15,593 nt of DNA from Chromatiales bacterium. GTDB taxonomy: Bacteria; Pseudomonadota; Gammaproteobacteria; Chromatiales; Chromatiaceae. The translations under genes were made by a program, and so were the position numbers. The notes below the pieces were generated by a model that saw only the letters and a program-made list of their open reading frames with translations, ran no database searches and was not told where the DNA came from. The stretch spans positions 1 through 15,593 of the forward strand of contig JAHEIA010000012.1 of NCBI GenBank assembly GCA_024639625.1. Reading direction: 5' to 3'. Below are positions 5,609-12,910 of the stretch, in pieces (position 1 is the first letter of the stretch; every line of letters starts with the position of its first letter).

Positions 5609-7912
5609 TCAAGTGTTGTTTGCGTAGGGACCGTAGTGATCGGATGAGGGGTAGCCCCCGTAACGGCCATAACGGCCATAGCGCCCGTACCCCGGGTAGC
5701 GCCCCGTCTTGCGCAAATTCACCTGATTCAGCACCACCCCTACCAAAGGCGCGCTCACTTGCCGCAGACGCCGGATGCCGCCGAGCGCGAGCTGATACGG
5801 AGTCGCGTCGGCCCGCACGACGTACAGTATTGCCGAGGCTTGGCTGGCGACCAGCATGGGGTCACTGACCATTTGGGTCGGCGCGGTGTCGACTACGATG
5901 CGCTGGTAATGCTCGGAGAGGCGGAGCAGGAGCTCCTTGAAACGCTGCGAGGAGAGCAGTTCCTGGGGGTTGGGGGGAATGGTTCCGGCTGGAAGCACAT
6001 CGAGGTTCGCCGCGTCGAGGTGATGAATGCACTGCGCCGTCTCCTTGCTCCCGGCGACCAGCTCGGACAACCCGGGTTTCGACTTGTCGAAACCGAACAA
6101 CGGGCCGATCGACGCCCGGCGCATGTCGGCATCGATAAGCAATACTTTCTCCAGCTGCCCTAGAGCGATCGCCAGGTTGATCGACACCGTGGTTTTGCCT
6201 TCCCCCGGAAGGGTAGAGGTGACGGCGACGATCTTGTGCGGGTTGTCCAGGCCGGAGAGCACGACTCCGGTGCGGATGGTGCGAATCGCCTCCGCGAAGT
6301 TGGACTTGCCGTCCTCGAGGAACATACGCTCGGGGGGCGTCGGGGACTTGCCGCGCCGGCGGCGCATGAGGTGCAGACTGCCGAGCAGGGGCAGACCTAG
6401 TTTTTCTTCTACGTCCTCGCTGTTCTTCAGGGTGTTGTCCAAGTACTCCACAAGTAGTGCGAGCATGATTCCCGCGAACAGTGCCCCCAAGACGGTGATC
6501 AGGACGATACGTTGCGGATTCGGCCAGACCGGGGCTCCGGGGACCAGCGCCTGGTCGATGATGCGGGCATTCGGCGTGTCGACGTCGGTGGCGAAATTGG
6601 TTTCCTTGAAGCGTGTGAGAAAAAGATCATACAATTCCCGATCCGCATCCACGCCGCGCTCGAGGGTTCGCAATCGGGACATCTTTCGGTCCGCCTCCTG
6701 CGCTTCCTGCTTCAGGCGGTTGAACTCGCGCTCCAGGCCGGCCTCGCGCTTGCGCACCGAATCGTATTCCTTGGCCGCCCCCTGCAACACGATTGCTACT
6801 TCTTTGCTCAGCTGGCTTTGCGCCCCTTCGAGCTCGGCTTGCGCATGGAGCATCTTGGGATGTCTGGGGCCATAGCGCTTGTTCAGCTGAGCGATCTCCT
6901 GCTGCACCTCCGCTTCCAGGGTCTTCGCCGCGCGTACGCCATCGTATTTCAGCAGGGTGGGGTGGTTGGCTGCCTCAAGAGGGGAAGAATTGCGCAGTCG
7001 CTCGATGTCCCGATACAGCGACTCGAGCCGCAGGCGCTCGTTGCGGGTCTCGGTCAGGCGGGTGAAGGCGTCTTCCACCTGACGCCCGAGGATGCTGCTC
7101 CCGCCCTCCAAATTGAACAGCTCCTGCTGTTCGCGGAACTGCTGCAGGTCGAGCTCCGAATCCTGTAGGCTTTCCCGCAACCCGGCGGTGCGTTCGGTCA
7201 ACCATGCGGTGGCCTTGCGTAGGGTGTCGAGCCTGGATTCCAGATCGTAATCGATGAACAGATCCGCAACGGCGTTCGCCATTTCGGCGGCAAATTCCGG
7301 GTCGCGCGACTGGAAGCCGATTTCCATCAACATGGTATCGTGTACCGGAGCCACCGAAAGCCCCTGCTGAATCGCGGCGATCGCCGCCTCCCTGCGGGCC
7401 GATGGGGATGGCAATTCTGCCTGTAGCGGCGACTCGGGCAGCAGCCAGGGGATCCAGTCGGGAAGCCATGCGCGCCAGTCGATCTGCAGCCGGGCCCGGC
7501 TCGGCTGGCGCAGCGCGGGGTCGAAATAGGGGTGGCTCCCGAGCTCCAGCGTGTCGACCACTTTTTCCGCGAAGTTGCGTGAGCGCATGATGGCCTGCTG
7601 GGTCTCGAAATACTGTTGGGCGCGGTAGACTTGATAGATTTCCGCCGCCACCACATCCTGGATCGGGGCGTAGCGCGAGGTCTTCGGCTCGAAAAGCAGA
7701 GTCGCCGAGGCCTGGTATCGGGGTTCTAGGGAAAATGCATACACGGCTGCCAGGATGCCGGCGGCGAGCGCGAGGCTGAGGATTCCCCAGCGGTATTTCA
7801 GCAGGACGCGCCAGTAGCGGAGCAGGTCCAGGCGCTGGTCATCTTCGAAATGTTCGGAGTCCGCAAAAAAGGGGGCTGGGAGCCCGCCGCTTTGCGGTTT
7901 TCCGCTATTCAT
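5609..7912 (-). CDS. Wzc-type polysaccharide co-polymerase and tyrosine autokinase
   Basis: A 767-residue inner-membrane protein that sets polysaccharide chain length and carries a bacterial tyrosine (BY) kinase domain. A cytoplasmic N terminus leads to membrane helix 1 (about 43-61), then a large periplasmic Wzz-like domain with long coiled-coil stretches, then the GAPVWPNPQR motif typical before membrane helix 2 (about 469-493). The kinase follows: Walker A TLPGEGKTT with K573, Walker A' LLIDADMRR (D594, D596) and Walker B RIVVDTAP (D675). The C terminus is a tyrosine cluster with eight Tyr in about 31 residues, the usual autophosphorylation site. The ATG at 7912 overlaps the upstream gene's stop (TGATG), so translation is probably coupled. 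Cycles of phosphorylation would control polymer assembly. Length and layout match fused Wzc/ExoP-type proteins. Confidence 0.92.
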   Translation of the reverse strand: MNSGKPQSGGLPAPFFADSEHFEDDQRLDLLRYWRVLLKYRWGILSLALAAGILAAVYAFSLEPRYQASATLLFEPKTSRYAPIQDVVAAEIYQVYRAQQYFETQQAIMRSRNFAEKVVDTLELGSHPYFDPALRQPSRARLQIDWRAWLPDWIPWLLPESPLQAELPSPSARREAAIAAIQQGLSVAPVHDTMLMEIGFQSRDPEFAAEMANAVADLFIDYDLESRLDTLRKATAWLTERTAGLRESLQDSELDLQQFREQQELFNLEGGSSILGRQVEDAFTRLTETRNERLRLESLYRDIERLRNSSPLEAANHPTLLKYDGVRAAKTLEAEVQQEIAQLNKRYGPRHPKMLHAQAELEGAQSQLSKEVAIVLQGAAKEYDSVRKREAGLEREFNRLKQEAQEADRKMSRLRTLERGVDADRELYDLFLTRFKETNFATDVDTPNARIIDQALVPGAPVWPNPQRIVLITVLGALFAGIMLALLVEYLDNTLKNSEDVEEKLGLPLLGSLHLMRRRRGKSPTPPERMFLEDGKSNFAEAIRTIRTGVVLSGLDNPHKIVAVTSTLPGEGKTTVSINLAIALGQLEKVLLIDADMRRASIGPLFGFDKSKPGLSELVAGSKETAQCIHHLDAANLDVLPAGTIPPNPQELLSSQRFKELLLRLSEHYQRIVVDTAPTQMVSDPMLVASQASAILYVVRADATPYQLALGGIRRLRQVSAPLVGVVLNQVNLRKTGRYPGYGRYGRYGRYGGYPSSDHYGPYANNT
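5660..5689 (-). repeat. 9-base tandem repeat coding Arg-Tyr-Gly units in the Wzc tail
   Basis: About three 9-base units, the first two (TAACGGCCA on the plus strand) identical and the third diverged, encode successive Tyr-Gly-Arg triplets within GYGRYGRYGRYGGY. Such a repeat could gain or lose phosphorylatable tyrosines by slippage. Confidence 0.7.
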
Positions 7913-8508
7913 CAAAAGAAGCTTTCCTGGATGGTGATGGTGTCTCCGGGAGACACCGGGTCGTTCGGGGTGACTTTTTTCCGCGACTCCTCCGGAGCTT
8001 TTTCGTGTACCAGGTAGATTCGGCTGCGCGATGCCAGGTCGGTAAACCCTCCCGCGTTAGTGATTGCCTGGCGAATGGTCAAGCCGGGCACGTACGCGTA
8101 GCCACCCGGGTTCTCAACCTCGCCCTCGATGAAGTATTGGCGGTACTTGAGCATGGATGCAGTGACTCGGGGGTCGATCAGATAGGGTCCCTTCAGCAAC
8201 TGCGTGATTGTGCGCTCCAGTTCGTCGGGCGTCATGCCCTCCACCTCGATCTCGCCGAGCAACGGATAGAAGATGTTGCCATCGTCCGTGACCTTGACCT
8301 GAACGCTCAGGTCTTCTTCCCCCAAGACATAGATCTGCACGACGTCGCCCTTGCCTAAGCGATATTCCGTGGGTTGCCCGGGGGCCTCACGAATGGGCAA
8401 TGCGAGCAAGAGGAGGACGACAAGCGTGCAGCGGAGCCATTCCTGAGAAGAAATGGCGGCCCGGTCGGGATGAGGGGTATTGCGCATGCTTCGGTTTGTC
8501 TCGAACAT
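7912..8508 (-). CDS. Polysaccharide export protein, short GumB/Wza-like
   Basis: A 198-residue polysaccharide export (OPX) protein. The poly-export domain starts at EYRLGKGDVVQIYVLGEEDL (about residues 48-67) and includes the family's GNIFYPLLGEIEVEGMTPDEL and KGPYLIDPRVTASM. One SLBB domain follows (YFIEGEVENPGGYAYVPGLT, AITNAGGFTDLASR). It is much shorter than E. coli Wza (about 380 residues) and lacks Wza's extra SLBB repeat and C-terminal outer-membrane helix, so it fits the GumB/periplasmic class. The hydrophobic segment TLVVLLLLALP serves as signal or anchor; there is no lipobox cysteine after it. The barrel gene next door may supply the outer-membrane pore. Starts at ATG 8559, 8508 or 8487 are possible; none has a strong ribosome site and I chose 8508. 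The stop overlaps the wzc-like ATG. Confidence 0.85.
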   Translation of the reverse strand: MFETNRSMRNTPHPDRAAISSQEWLRCTLVVLLLLALPIREAPGQPTEYRLGKGDVVQIYVLGEEDLSVQVKVTDDGNIFYPLLGEIEVEGMTPDELERTITQLLKGPYLIDPRVTASMLKYRQYFIEGEVENPGGYAYVPGLTIRQAITNAGGFTDLASRSRIYLVHEKAPEESRKKVTPNDPVSPGDTITIQESFF

Positions 8509-8631
8509 CGATCTATCTGCCGCTCCGGGAACCAATGCCCCGGGGATGTGTACTGTCATCGAATGATAATCGAATCGCGAAGGCGCCTGAAGAGCGGCTC
8601 GATCGCGCTCTGCAGCGAGATTGGCCGATGG

Positions 8632-8649
8632 TTCGCCGCGCGCGGCGAA
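8632..8649 (-). promoter_or_regulatory. Perfect 18-base palindrome just after the barrel gene
   Basis: TTCGCCGCGCGCGGCGAA is a perfect palindrome six bases past the barrel stop codon, in the 147-base gap before the GumB/Wza-like gene. In RNA it gives a GC-rich 7-bp stem with a GCGC loop. It may be an attenuator, a processing site setting barrel against export-protein levels, or a DNA-binding site. Confidence 0.5.
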
Positions 8650-8655
8650 TGTTCC

Positions 8656-10014
8656 CTAATAGAAAATGCTCGGCGCCACTCCGGAGCCGCGGATCCGACA
8701 GGCCCGCGAGGCCCTGGCCCCCCAGGTCATCAACCCGTTGATGCTGAAGTCCAGGGCAAACCGTCGGTCGATGTAGTCGTGCTCGGGAAGACTGGAGTCC
8801 CGCTTCTGGAACCAGTACCCGAGTCCTATCGTTGCCCACCGATTCAGTACGTAGCGGACGGTAGCGCCGGCGCCGTACCGGTCATCTGAGCGCCCGCTCG
8901 GCGTATAGTCGTCCCAGGCGCGGTAAAGATTGACCCCGCTCGACAAGCGCGGCCCCCAACTCCGATTCCACGATGCCTTGGCCAATGCCACCTGGACAAA
9001 ATCGTCGTCGTGCACCTCGTCATAGTACAGCTTCTCGTAGACGTTGCGCGAGTAGCCGAGACCGAACTGATCGGTGAAGCGCGGGGTCCAGAATACGTGC
9101 GCCATCCAGATCGGATCGCTGTAGTCCTCCCGGTCGCTGGATTTGTCAAAGTTCTTGTCCAGCCAACCGAACCGGAAGGTACCGTTGGTCTTCGCTGTGG
9201 CATCCCATTCCACGCCGGCGAGATAGCGCATCTCGGTGCTGTCGAGACTTCCGCGGTCGGGCAGGAAATCCGGGGTTTCGTCCTGGTTCGTGTAGTCGTA
9301 ATCGCTGTAGATGACCTGCAACAAACCACGGGTCTTCGGCGAGGCCCGGGCATAAAAGGTCCCGCCCAGATCGAAGATATTGCGATCGCGGAATTCCTGG
9401 TCGTTGTTGGTGTATTGCAGGCAACTCCAGCAGGTGCTCAGATCGAGGCTGCCGCGCGCACCCGGGGCGCCGTAGACATAACTACCCCCGGTCTGAAAAA
9501 GGTTCCAGATGTCGGGCTCGTCCGCGTCGACAGAGTGACGGCTGCCGAGAGTGGGGTCCTCCTCGCCGCGGGCGTCGTGTCCCCGCACGAACTCGGCGCC
9601 GACGTCGATGTTGTTGCGCAGGCTGAATGCGTGTCCTCCGTAGAGGGTGAACCGCTGGTCTACGAAGTCGTCTTGCGACGCGGTGGCATAACGACCGATA
9701 TCGGCCACATATTCCATCCCGTAGAGATGGCCGCGACGCTCGCCTTGCACACCGGCCCCGCCACGCAAAAACAGCGCCCAGGAGCTTTGCTGATTTCCTT
9801 CCTGGTCGTAAAGATTGTTGTGGTACCCTCCGGAGACGGTCAGTATCGGATAGGCCGCCATCGCTCCCACCGGGATCTCCACGTCGCGCTGGGTTGGGAT
9901 CTGCCCCAGGGCGGATCCCAGGCCTGCCAGCAGACAGCCACCCACTAGCACGCGCAGGCGCGCTGTCGGTCGGGTGCTTTGTCTGGTCTGCTTCTGGTCG
10001 AGTGTCAGTCGCAC
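8656..10014 (-). CDS. Outer-membrane beta-barrel of the EPS locus (VpsM/EpsL-like)
   Basis: A 452-residue protein with a signal peptide (RLRVLVGGCLLAGLGSALGQ) followed by alternating, aromatic-rich beta strands with Asp/Asn/Arg-rich turns, for example LTVSGGYHNNLYD, FGLGYSRNVYEKLYYDEV, YGAGATVRYVLNRWATIGLGYWF and RRFALDFSING. This is the layout of the VpsM/EpsL outer-membrane barrels found in Wzx/Wzy-type EPS loci, thought to be the secretion pore in systems with a short OPX protein. It is the first gene of the barrel-export-copolymerase run. The start is GTG 10014, with no clear ribosome site; a later in-frame GTG near the hydrophobic core is possible. The last recognisable strand is followed by about 20 residues (TWGARASRACRIRGSGVAPSIFY) that do not look like a barrel strand, although the chain still ends in an aromatic residue. 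Confidence 0.8.
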   Translation of the reverse strand: MRLTLDQKQTRQSTRPTARLRVLVGGCLLAGLGSALGQIPTQRDVEIPVGAMAAYPILTVSGGYHNNLYDQEGNQQSSWALFLRGGAGVQGERRGHLYGMEYVADIGRYATASQDDFVDQRFTLYGGHAFSLRNNIDVGAEFVRGHDARGEEDPTLGSRHSVDADEPDIWNLFQTGGSYVYGAPGARGSLDLSTCWSCLQYTNNDQEFRDRNIFDLGGTFYARASPKTRGLLQVIYSDYDYTNQDETPDFLPDRGSLDSTEMRYLAGVEWDATAKTNGTFRFGWLDKNFDKSSDREDYSDPIWMAHVFWTPRFTDQFGLGYSRNVYEKLYYDEVHDDDFVQVALAKASWNRSWGPRLSSGVNLYRAWDDYTPSGRSDDRYGAGATVRYVLNRWATIGLGYWFQKRDSSLPEHDYIDRRFALDFSINGLMTWGARASRACRIRGSGVAPSIFY

Positions 10015-10035
10015 GAGGTTTGGGAGCGGTCCGGA

Positions 10036-10170
10036 ATGCTAGTCGAATTATTTTCCGGCGTCCCAGCCAATTTCTTGCTATCCCAACCTGCTTTAGGATT
10101 ACCCCATAGGATATAAATTACCCTGCAATTATTCCATACATCTTTGACAAAAATTCACTTCACCAGGCAA
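10036..10170 (-). promoter_or_regulatory. AT-rich upstream region of the barrel-export-copolymerase genes
   Basis: This is the most AT-rich patch in the window and lies directly upstream of the barrel gene. It contains two direct copies of ATTACCC (10098-10104 and 10117-10123, 19 bases apart) and two similar AATTATT elements. I found no convincing -35/-10 pair or sigma-54 site. It most likely holds the promoter and a regulator-binding site for the EPS genes. Confidence 0.4.
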
Positions 10171-10201
10171 TAGCGCGACCGGTGTCCAGGTGTCTAGGCA
10201 A

Positions 10202-10246
10202 GCAACCCAGGGGTTGCCCACGTCCTTGCGAAAGGGCTTGTTTCGC
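10202..10246. repeat. Two adjacent short hairpins in the intergenic gap
   Basis: GCAACC-CAGG-GGTTGC (10202-10217) and GCGAAA-GGGCTTG-TTTCGC (10228-10246) are perfect 6-bp stems. With the hairpin at 10250-10285 they form a row of three between the nucleotidyltransferase-like gene and the barrel promoter region. Confidence 0.45.
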
Positions 10247-10249
10247 GCG

Positions 10250-10285
10250 GGCCAGAGGGTCTTTACGGCGTGATCACCTCTGGTC
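10250..10285 (-). terminator. Hairpin at the stop codon of the nucleotidyltransferase-like gene
   Basis: CCAGAGG (10252-10258) pairs with CCTCTGG (10277-10283), extended outward by a G-T and a G-C pair into the stop codon, with an 18-base loop. It may end transcription of the upstream minus-strand genes, but no T-run follows. Confidence 0.4.
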
Positions 10286-11426
10286 AGGGCTTGCGCGTTC
10301 TATACATGCCGCGTGCGCGGTGCAAGGCCCCCGTGGCTGCCCGACGTAGATACAGGAAAGGCAGCGCATAGCGGGCCGCATGGGGATACTTCCTACGCAT
10401 GTAGTGGGCGGGGGGGAGCACGAGCTCATGCAGGAAGCGCCATTTGTTAGCCAGGCCTTCGATCGAGCCCAGATTCACCCAATCGACGCTGGCTGGCCCG
10501 GCCTGCAGCAGCCGCCGCGAGCGATCGGATCGGGCAGCGGTCGAGAGCTGCTGTAGCATTCTGTCGCAAATCGTCGTTTCGAAATACTCCCGAGCTTTGT
10601 GCAGGCCGTCGAGGCAGACGGCAGCGACCCCTTTCTCCCGGGCCAAGGCAGCGAATCGATCCGCTTGCTGCGCGGACAACCCCCGGTACAGGAGGTGAAT
10701 GTCATAGAGCCAGATCAAACGATCGCGCTCCCGGGGATCGGTGTGGGCGACACGGTGCATGCAGGCGAGGAGCAGGGCGTCGACCGGGTGCAGTGCGCGC
10801 GCTTGCCCGCCGAGGGCCGGCAGCGGAACGGCCCGTGCCGCTACCTCTTGGTAGCCGAGCGCGCGAGCGAAAAGCGCCCGATTGCTGATCGCCCGGTGCA
10901 GATCCAGGGTATGCGTAACCCCGTGCCTGTCCCGTCGCCACGCGTTGAATTGGCGGTTGACCCAGTGTTCCCCCCGGTCACCAGACAGCTCGTAGCCCAA
11001 CCCGACGAGCACACTGCCTACGCGCTCGTCTGGCGCCTGCCCCAGGAGCAGGTCCGTGTCCACCCGTGGTCGCAGGGAGGGGTCGGCATAGTGTGTGTGG
11101 GCGAGGGCGCCGCCCTTCATCACAACCGGGAAGATATTTTGCTCGGCGAACGCGTCGAGAACTCTGCGCAGTTCCTCTTGGCGCAGGATGTCGAGGGCGA
11201 TTGCGTTGCGCCATTCCGCCGTAAGCCACGCGCGCAGCGTATCGGGGAGAGCATCCCACTCCGCCGTGCCCCGGAGTGCGCGGCAGAGCAGATATTGTAT
11301 CCCGTGCTCCTGCAGCAGGGCCATTGTCTCGTCGGCGGAGCGAGGAAAAGGAGCCGGCACCGCGGATTTTCCCGGCGCTGCTGCACTCAGACAGCGGCAG
11401 AACCAATGGGTGAGTTCGCTACTCAT
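10284..11426 (-). CDS. NTP_transf_5-type nucleotidyltransferase-like protein
   Basis: A 380-residue cytoplasmic protein of the NTP_transf_5 (PF14907) type. The hallmark lies at residues 104-128: KGGALAHTHYADPSLRP followed by RVDTDLLL, where D123 and D125 correspond to the metal-binding aspartates of a minimal nucleotidyltransferase fold. A helical region with LDLHRAISNR and HPVDALLLACMHRVAH follows, also usual for this family. Members are often found in exopolysaccharide and exosortase-type gene clusters, next to small PqqD-like and signal-peptidase-like proteins, but their substrate is not established. Here it follows the S24/S26-like and unknown exported genes on the same strand. I see no PqqD-like gene. 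The ATG at 11426 has no clear ribosome site. The C-terminal 60 residues are basic (RRKYPHAARYALPFLYLRRA), possibly membrane-associated. Confidence 0.75.
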   Translation of the reverse strand: MSSELTHWFCRCLSAAAPGKSAVPAPFPRSADETMALLQEHGIQYLLCRALRGTAEWDALPDTLRAWLTAEWRNAIALDILRQEELRRVLDAFAEQNIFPVVMKGGALAHTHYADPSLRPRVDTDLLLGQAPDERVGSVLVGLGYELSGDRGEHWVNRQFNAWRRDRHGVTHTLDLHRAISNRALFARALGYQEVAARAVPLPALGGQARALHPVDALLLACMHRVAHTDPRERDRLIWLYDIHLLYRGLSAQQADRFAALAREKGVAAVCLDGLHKAREYFETTICDRMLQQLSTAARSDRSRRLLQAGPASVDWVNLGSIEGLANKWRFLHELVLPPAHYMRRKYPHAARYALPFLYLRRAATGALHRARGMYRTRKP

Positions 11427-11553
11427 AGCGGCTGTGCGGAGGACAGGATGACCAAAGCCGAACTCGCGGTCGTTTCCGCGTGCGATGCGAAACTATGCAA
11501 CCCGGTAGGCCCGCCCCCAATGTCCGTCGCAGTGGGTGCGTAGCAGGCTCGGT

Positions 11554-12843
11554 TCAGGATGGGCTCGCCAAGGCGGCCCCACGACTGCGCGGGAATCCCT
11601 GGCCCCTGCCTCTCAGGGCGTCTTGTTTGCTGCAGATCCCGGGACTGGCGCCGGCAGCGACCGCCGCATTGCATACCGCGGTGTCACAGGCGGAGGGGAT
11701 GCCGCAAGGCCAGCGGCGCAGTTCGTGGAAGAAGAACACGGTAGGTATCTGCTTGATCCCGAGACTCTGCGCGACGCTTACCCTTTCGGGGTCCTTTGCC
11801 CAGGTTCGACCGGAGTCCCCGTGCACGGTGATCTGCAAAGGGTTGCCGAATCCGGACTGCTGCATATCGTCACGCAGCTGATTCCAGCGCTCGGCTGGGA
11901 CGTGCGCCTGCTGCGGCAGATCGAACAGCCCCGCGATCTCGTCCGTCTGCGCCATGATGTGATAATCTCCGGCGCGCCTCTCGCGTACCGGAGTAACCTT
12001 GTCGCTGCTCTTTAGGTAGCGGTCGATGACGTCTCGCGCCGTGATCCGGTCATCCGCAGCTTGGCCTTGGGCGGCAGCCGAATCCGCGGCCTTTCCCACC
12101 GCGCTGGTGGGGATGAAGCCGGGCCGATTGTAGACAATCACCACTGGGGTTCGGGTTTGCCCTGCTCGTTGCAGGCCCTGGAGCTGCCGTATTCCGGCAT
12201 CCACCGCGATCAGCTTGTTCTCAGGGTACAGGGAGACGAAGACCGGGGCGTTCTCCGCGATACGGGCATCGCCCGGTTGGTACCACCAGACCTCTTGGCC
12301 GTCATCTTTCTGCTCTTGCTCCGCCAGCTCGATCAGTTCAGCGGTGGATGCATCGAAGTGCCCCTTACCCGTGCGCCACTGAGGGAATGGGGACAAGCGC
12401 GCTCCGGACTCGAAATACTTGTTCGCTACCGCCCGGACGCTAGGCTGTCCATCGAGATCCTCGGCACGGTAGCGTGGGAAATAACGCCCGGTGAGGCTCG
12501 CATTGTCCTGGCAGGCCCAGCTTGGCAGCTGGGGGAGCAGGTCCATCGCGCTGTCATAGATCAGCTGTGCCTGGGTCGTGTCCGTCAGGGTCAAGAGGTA
12601 TACCACGTCGCTGATGCTCATCCCCCGGTTGATCGAATGCAGCATGATCGAAGGAATCGGATAGTCGCTTTCGAGCATCCACTTCACATAGGCATACTGG
12701 TAGCGGCCGATCTCGCTGCCCGGTATAACATCTTCGCTGTCGAAGCGGTCGGATTCGACAAAAAAATCCGCGGGGGTCTCTGCGCGGGCGTTCGCGCCCG
12801 TGAGAGATATCCCGAGAAGGCAGGCGATTGCGGCCTTGTTCAT
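11554..12843 (-). CDS. Unrecognised exported protein with C-terminal cysteine cluster
   Basis: A 429-residue protein I do not recognise as a whole. MNKAAIACLLGISLTGANARA is a clear Sec signal peptide, and the mature protein starts ETPADFF. The first 120 residues are mostly helical (GRYQYAYVKWMLESDYPIPS, ISDVVYLLTLTDTTQAQLIY). The middle has alternating strands and helices: PVFVSLYPENKLIAVD, TPVVIVYNRPG. Near the C terminus SVAQSLGIKQIPTVFFF recalls the cis-Pro region of thioredoxin-fold and TrbC/TraF-like proteins, but there is no CXXC there. The last 65 residues carry four cysteines (PCGIPSACDTAVC and GIC), with a fifth at WACQDN. The start is well supported: ATG 12843 with GGAGG nine bases upstream. 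It lies between the S24/S26-like and nucleotidyltransferase-like genes, so a role in EPS export or surface protein handling is plausible but unproven. Confidence 0.7.
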   Translation of the reverse strand: MNKAAIACLLGISLTGANARAETPADFFVESDRFDSEDVIPGSEIGRYQYAYVKWMLESDYPIPSIMLHSINRGMSISDVVYLLTLTDTTQAQLIYDSAMDLLPQLPSWACQDNASLTGRYFPRYRAEDLDGQPSVRAVANKYFESGARLSPFPQWRTGKGHFDASTAELIELAEQEQKDDGQEVWWYQPGDARIAENAPVFVSLYPENKLIAVDAGIRQLQGLQRAGQTRTPVVIVYNRPGFIPTSAVGKAADSAAAQGQAADDRITARDVIDRYLKSSDKVTPVRERRAGDYHIMAQTDEIAGLFDLPQQAHVPAERWNQLRDDMQQSGFGNPLQITVHGDSGRTWAKDPERVSVAQSLGIKQIPTVFFFHELRRWPCGIPSACDTAVCNAAVAAGASPGICSKQDALRGRGQGFPRSRGAALASPS

Positions 12844-12910
12844 GGTAGAAATCCTCCAAAGCGATCCGCTGCGCCGCACTCCGATCTCACCGCTCGCGGG
12901 TTTCCCAGTG

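Noticed and set aside
6027..7168. Long plus-strand open frames across the Wzc gene
   Set aside because: They are antisense to an unmistakable Wzc protein, lack motifs, and have composition expected from reverse-reading high-GC code.
9010..9948. 312-codon plus-strand open frame over the barrel gene
   Set aside because: Val-rich reverse reading of a beta-barrel; no family motif and no matching neighbours.
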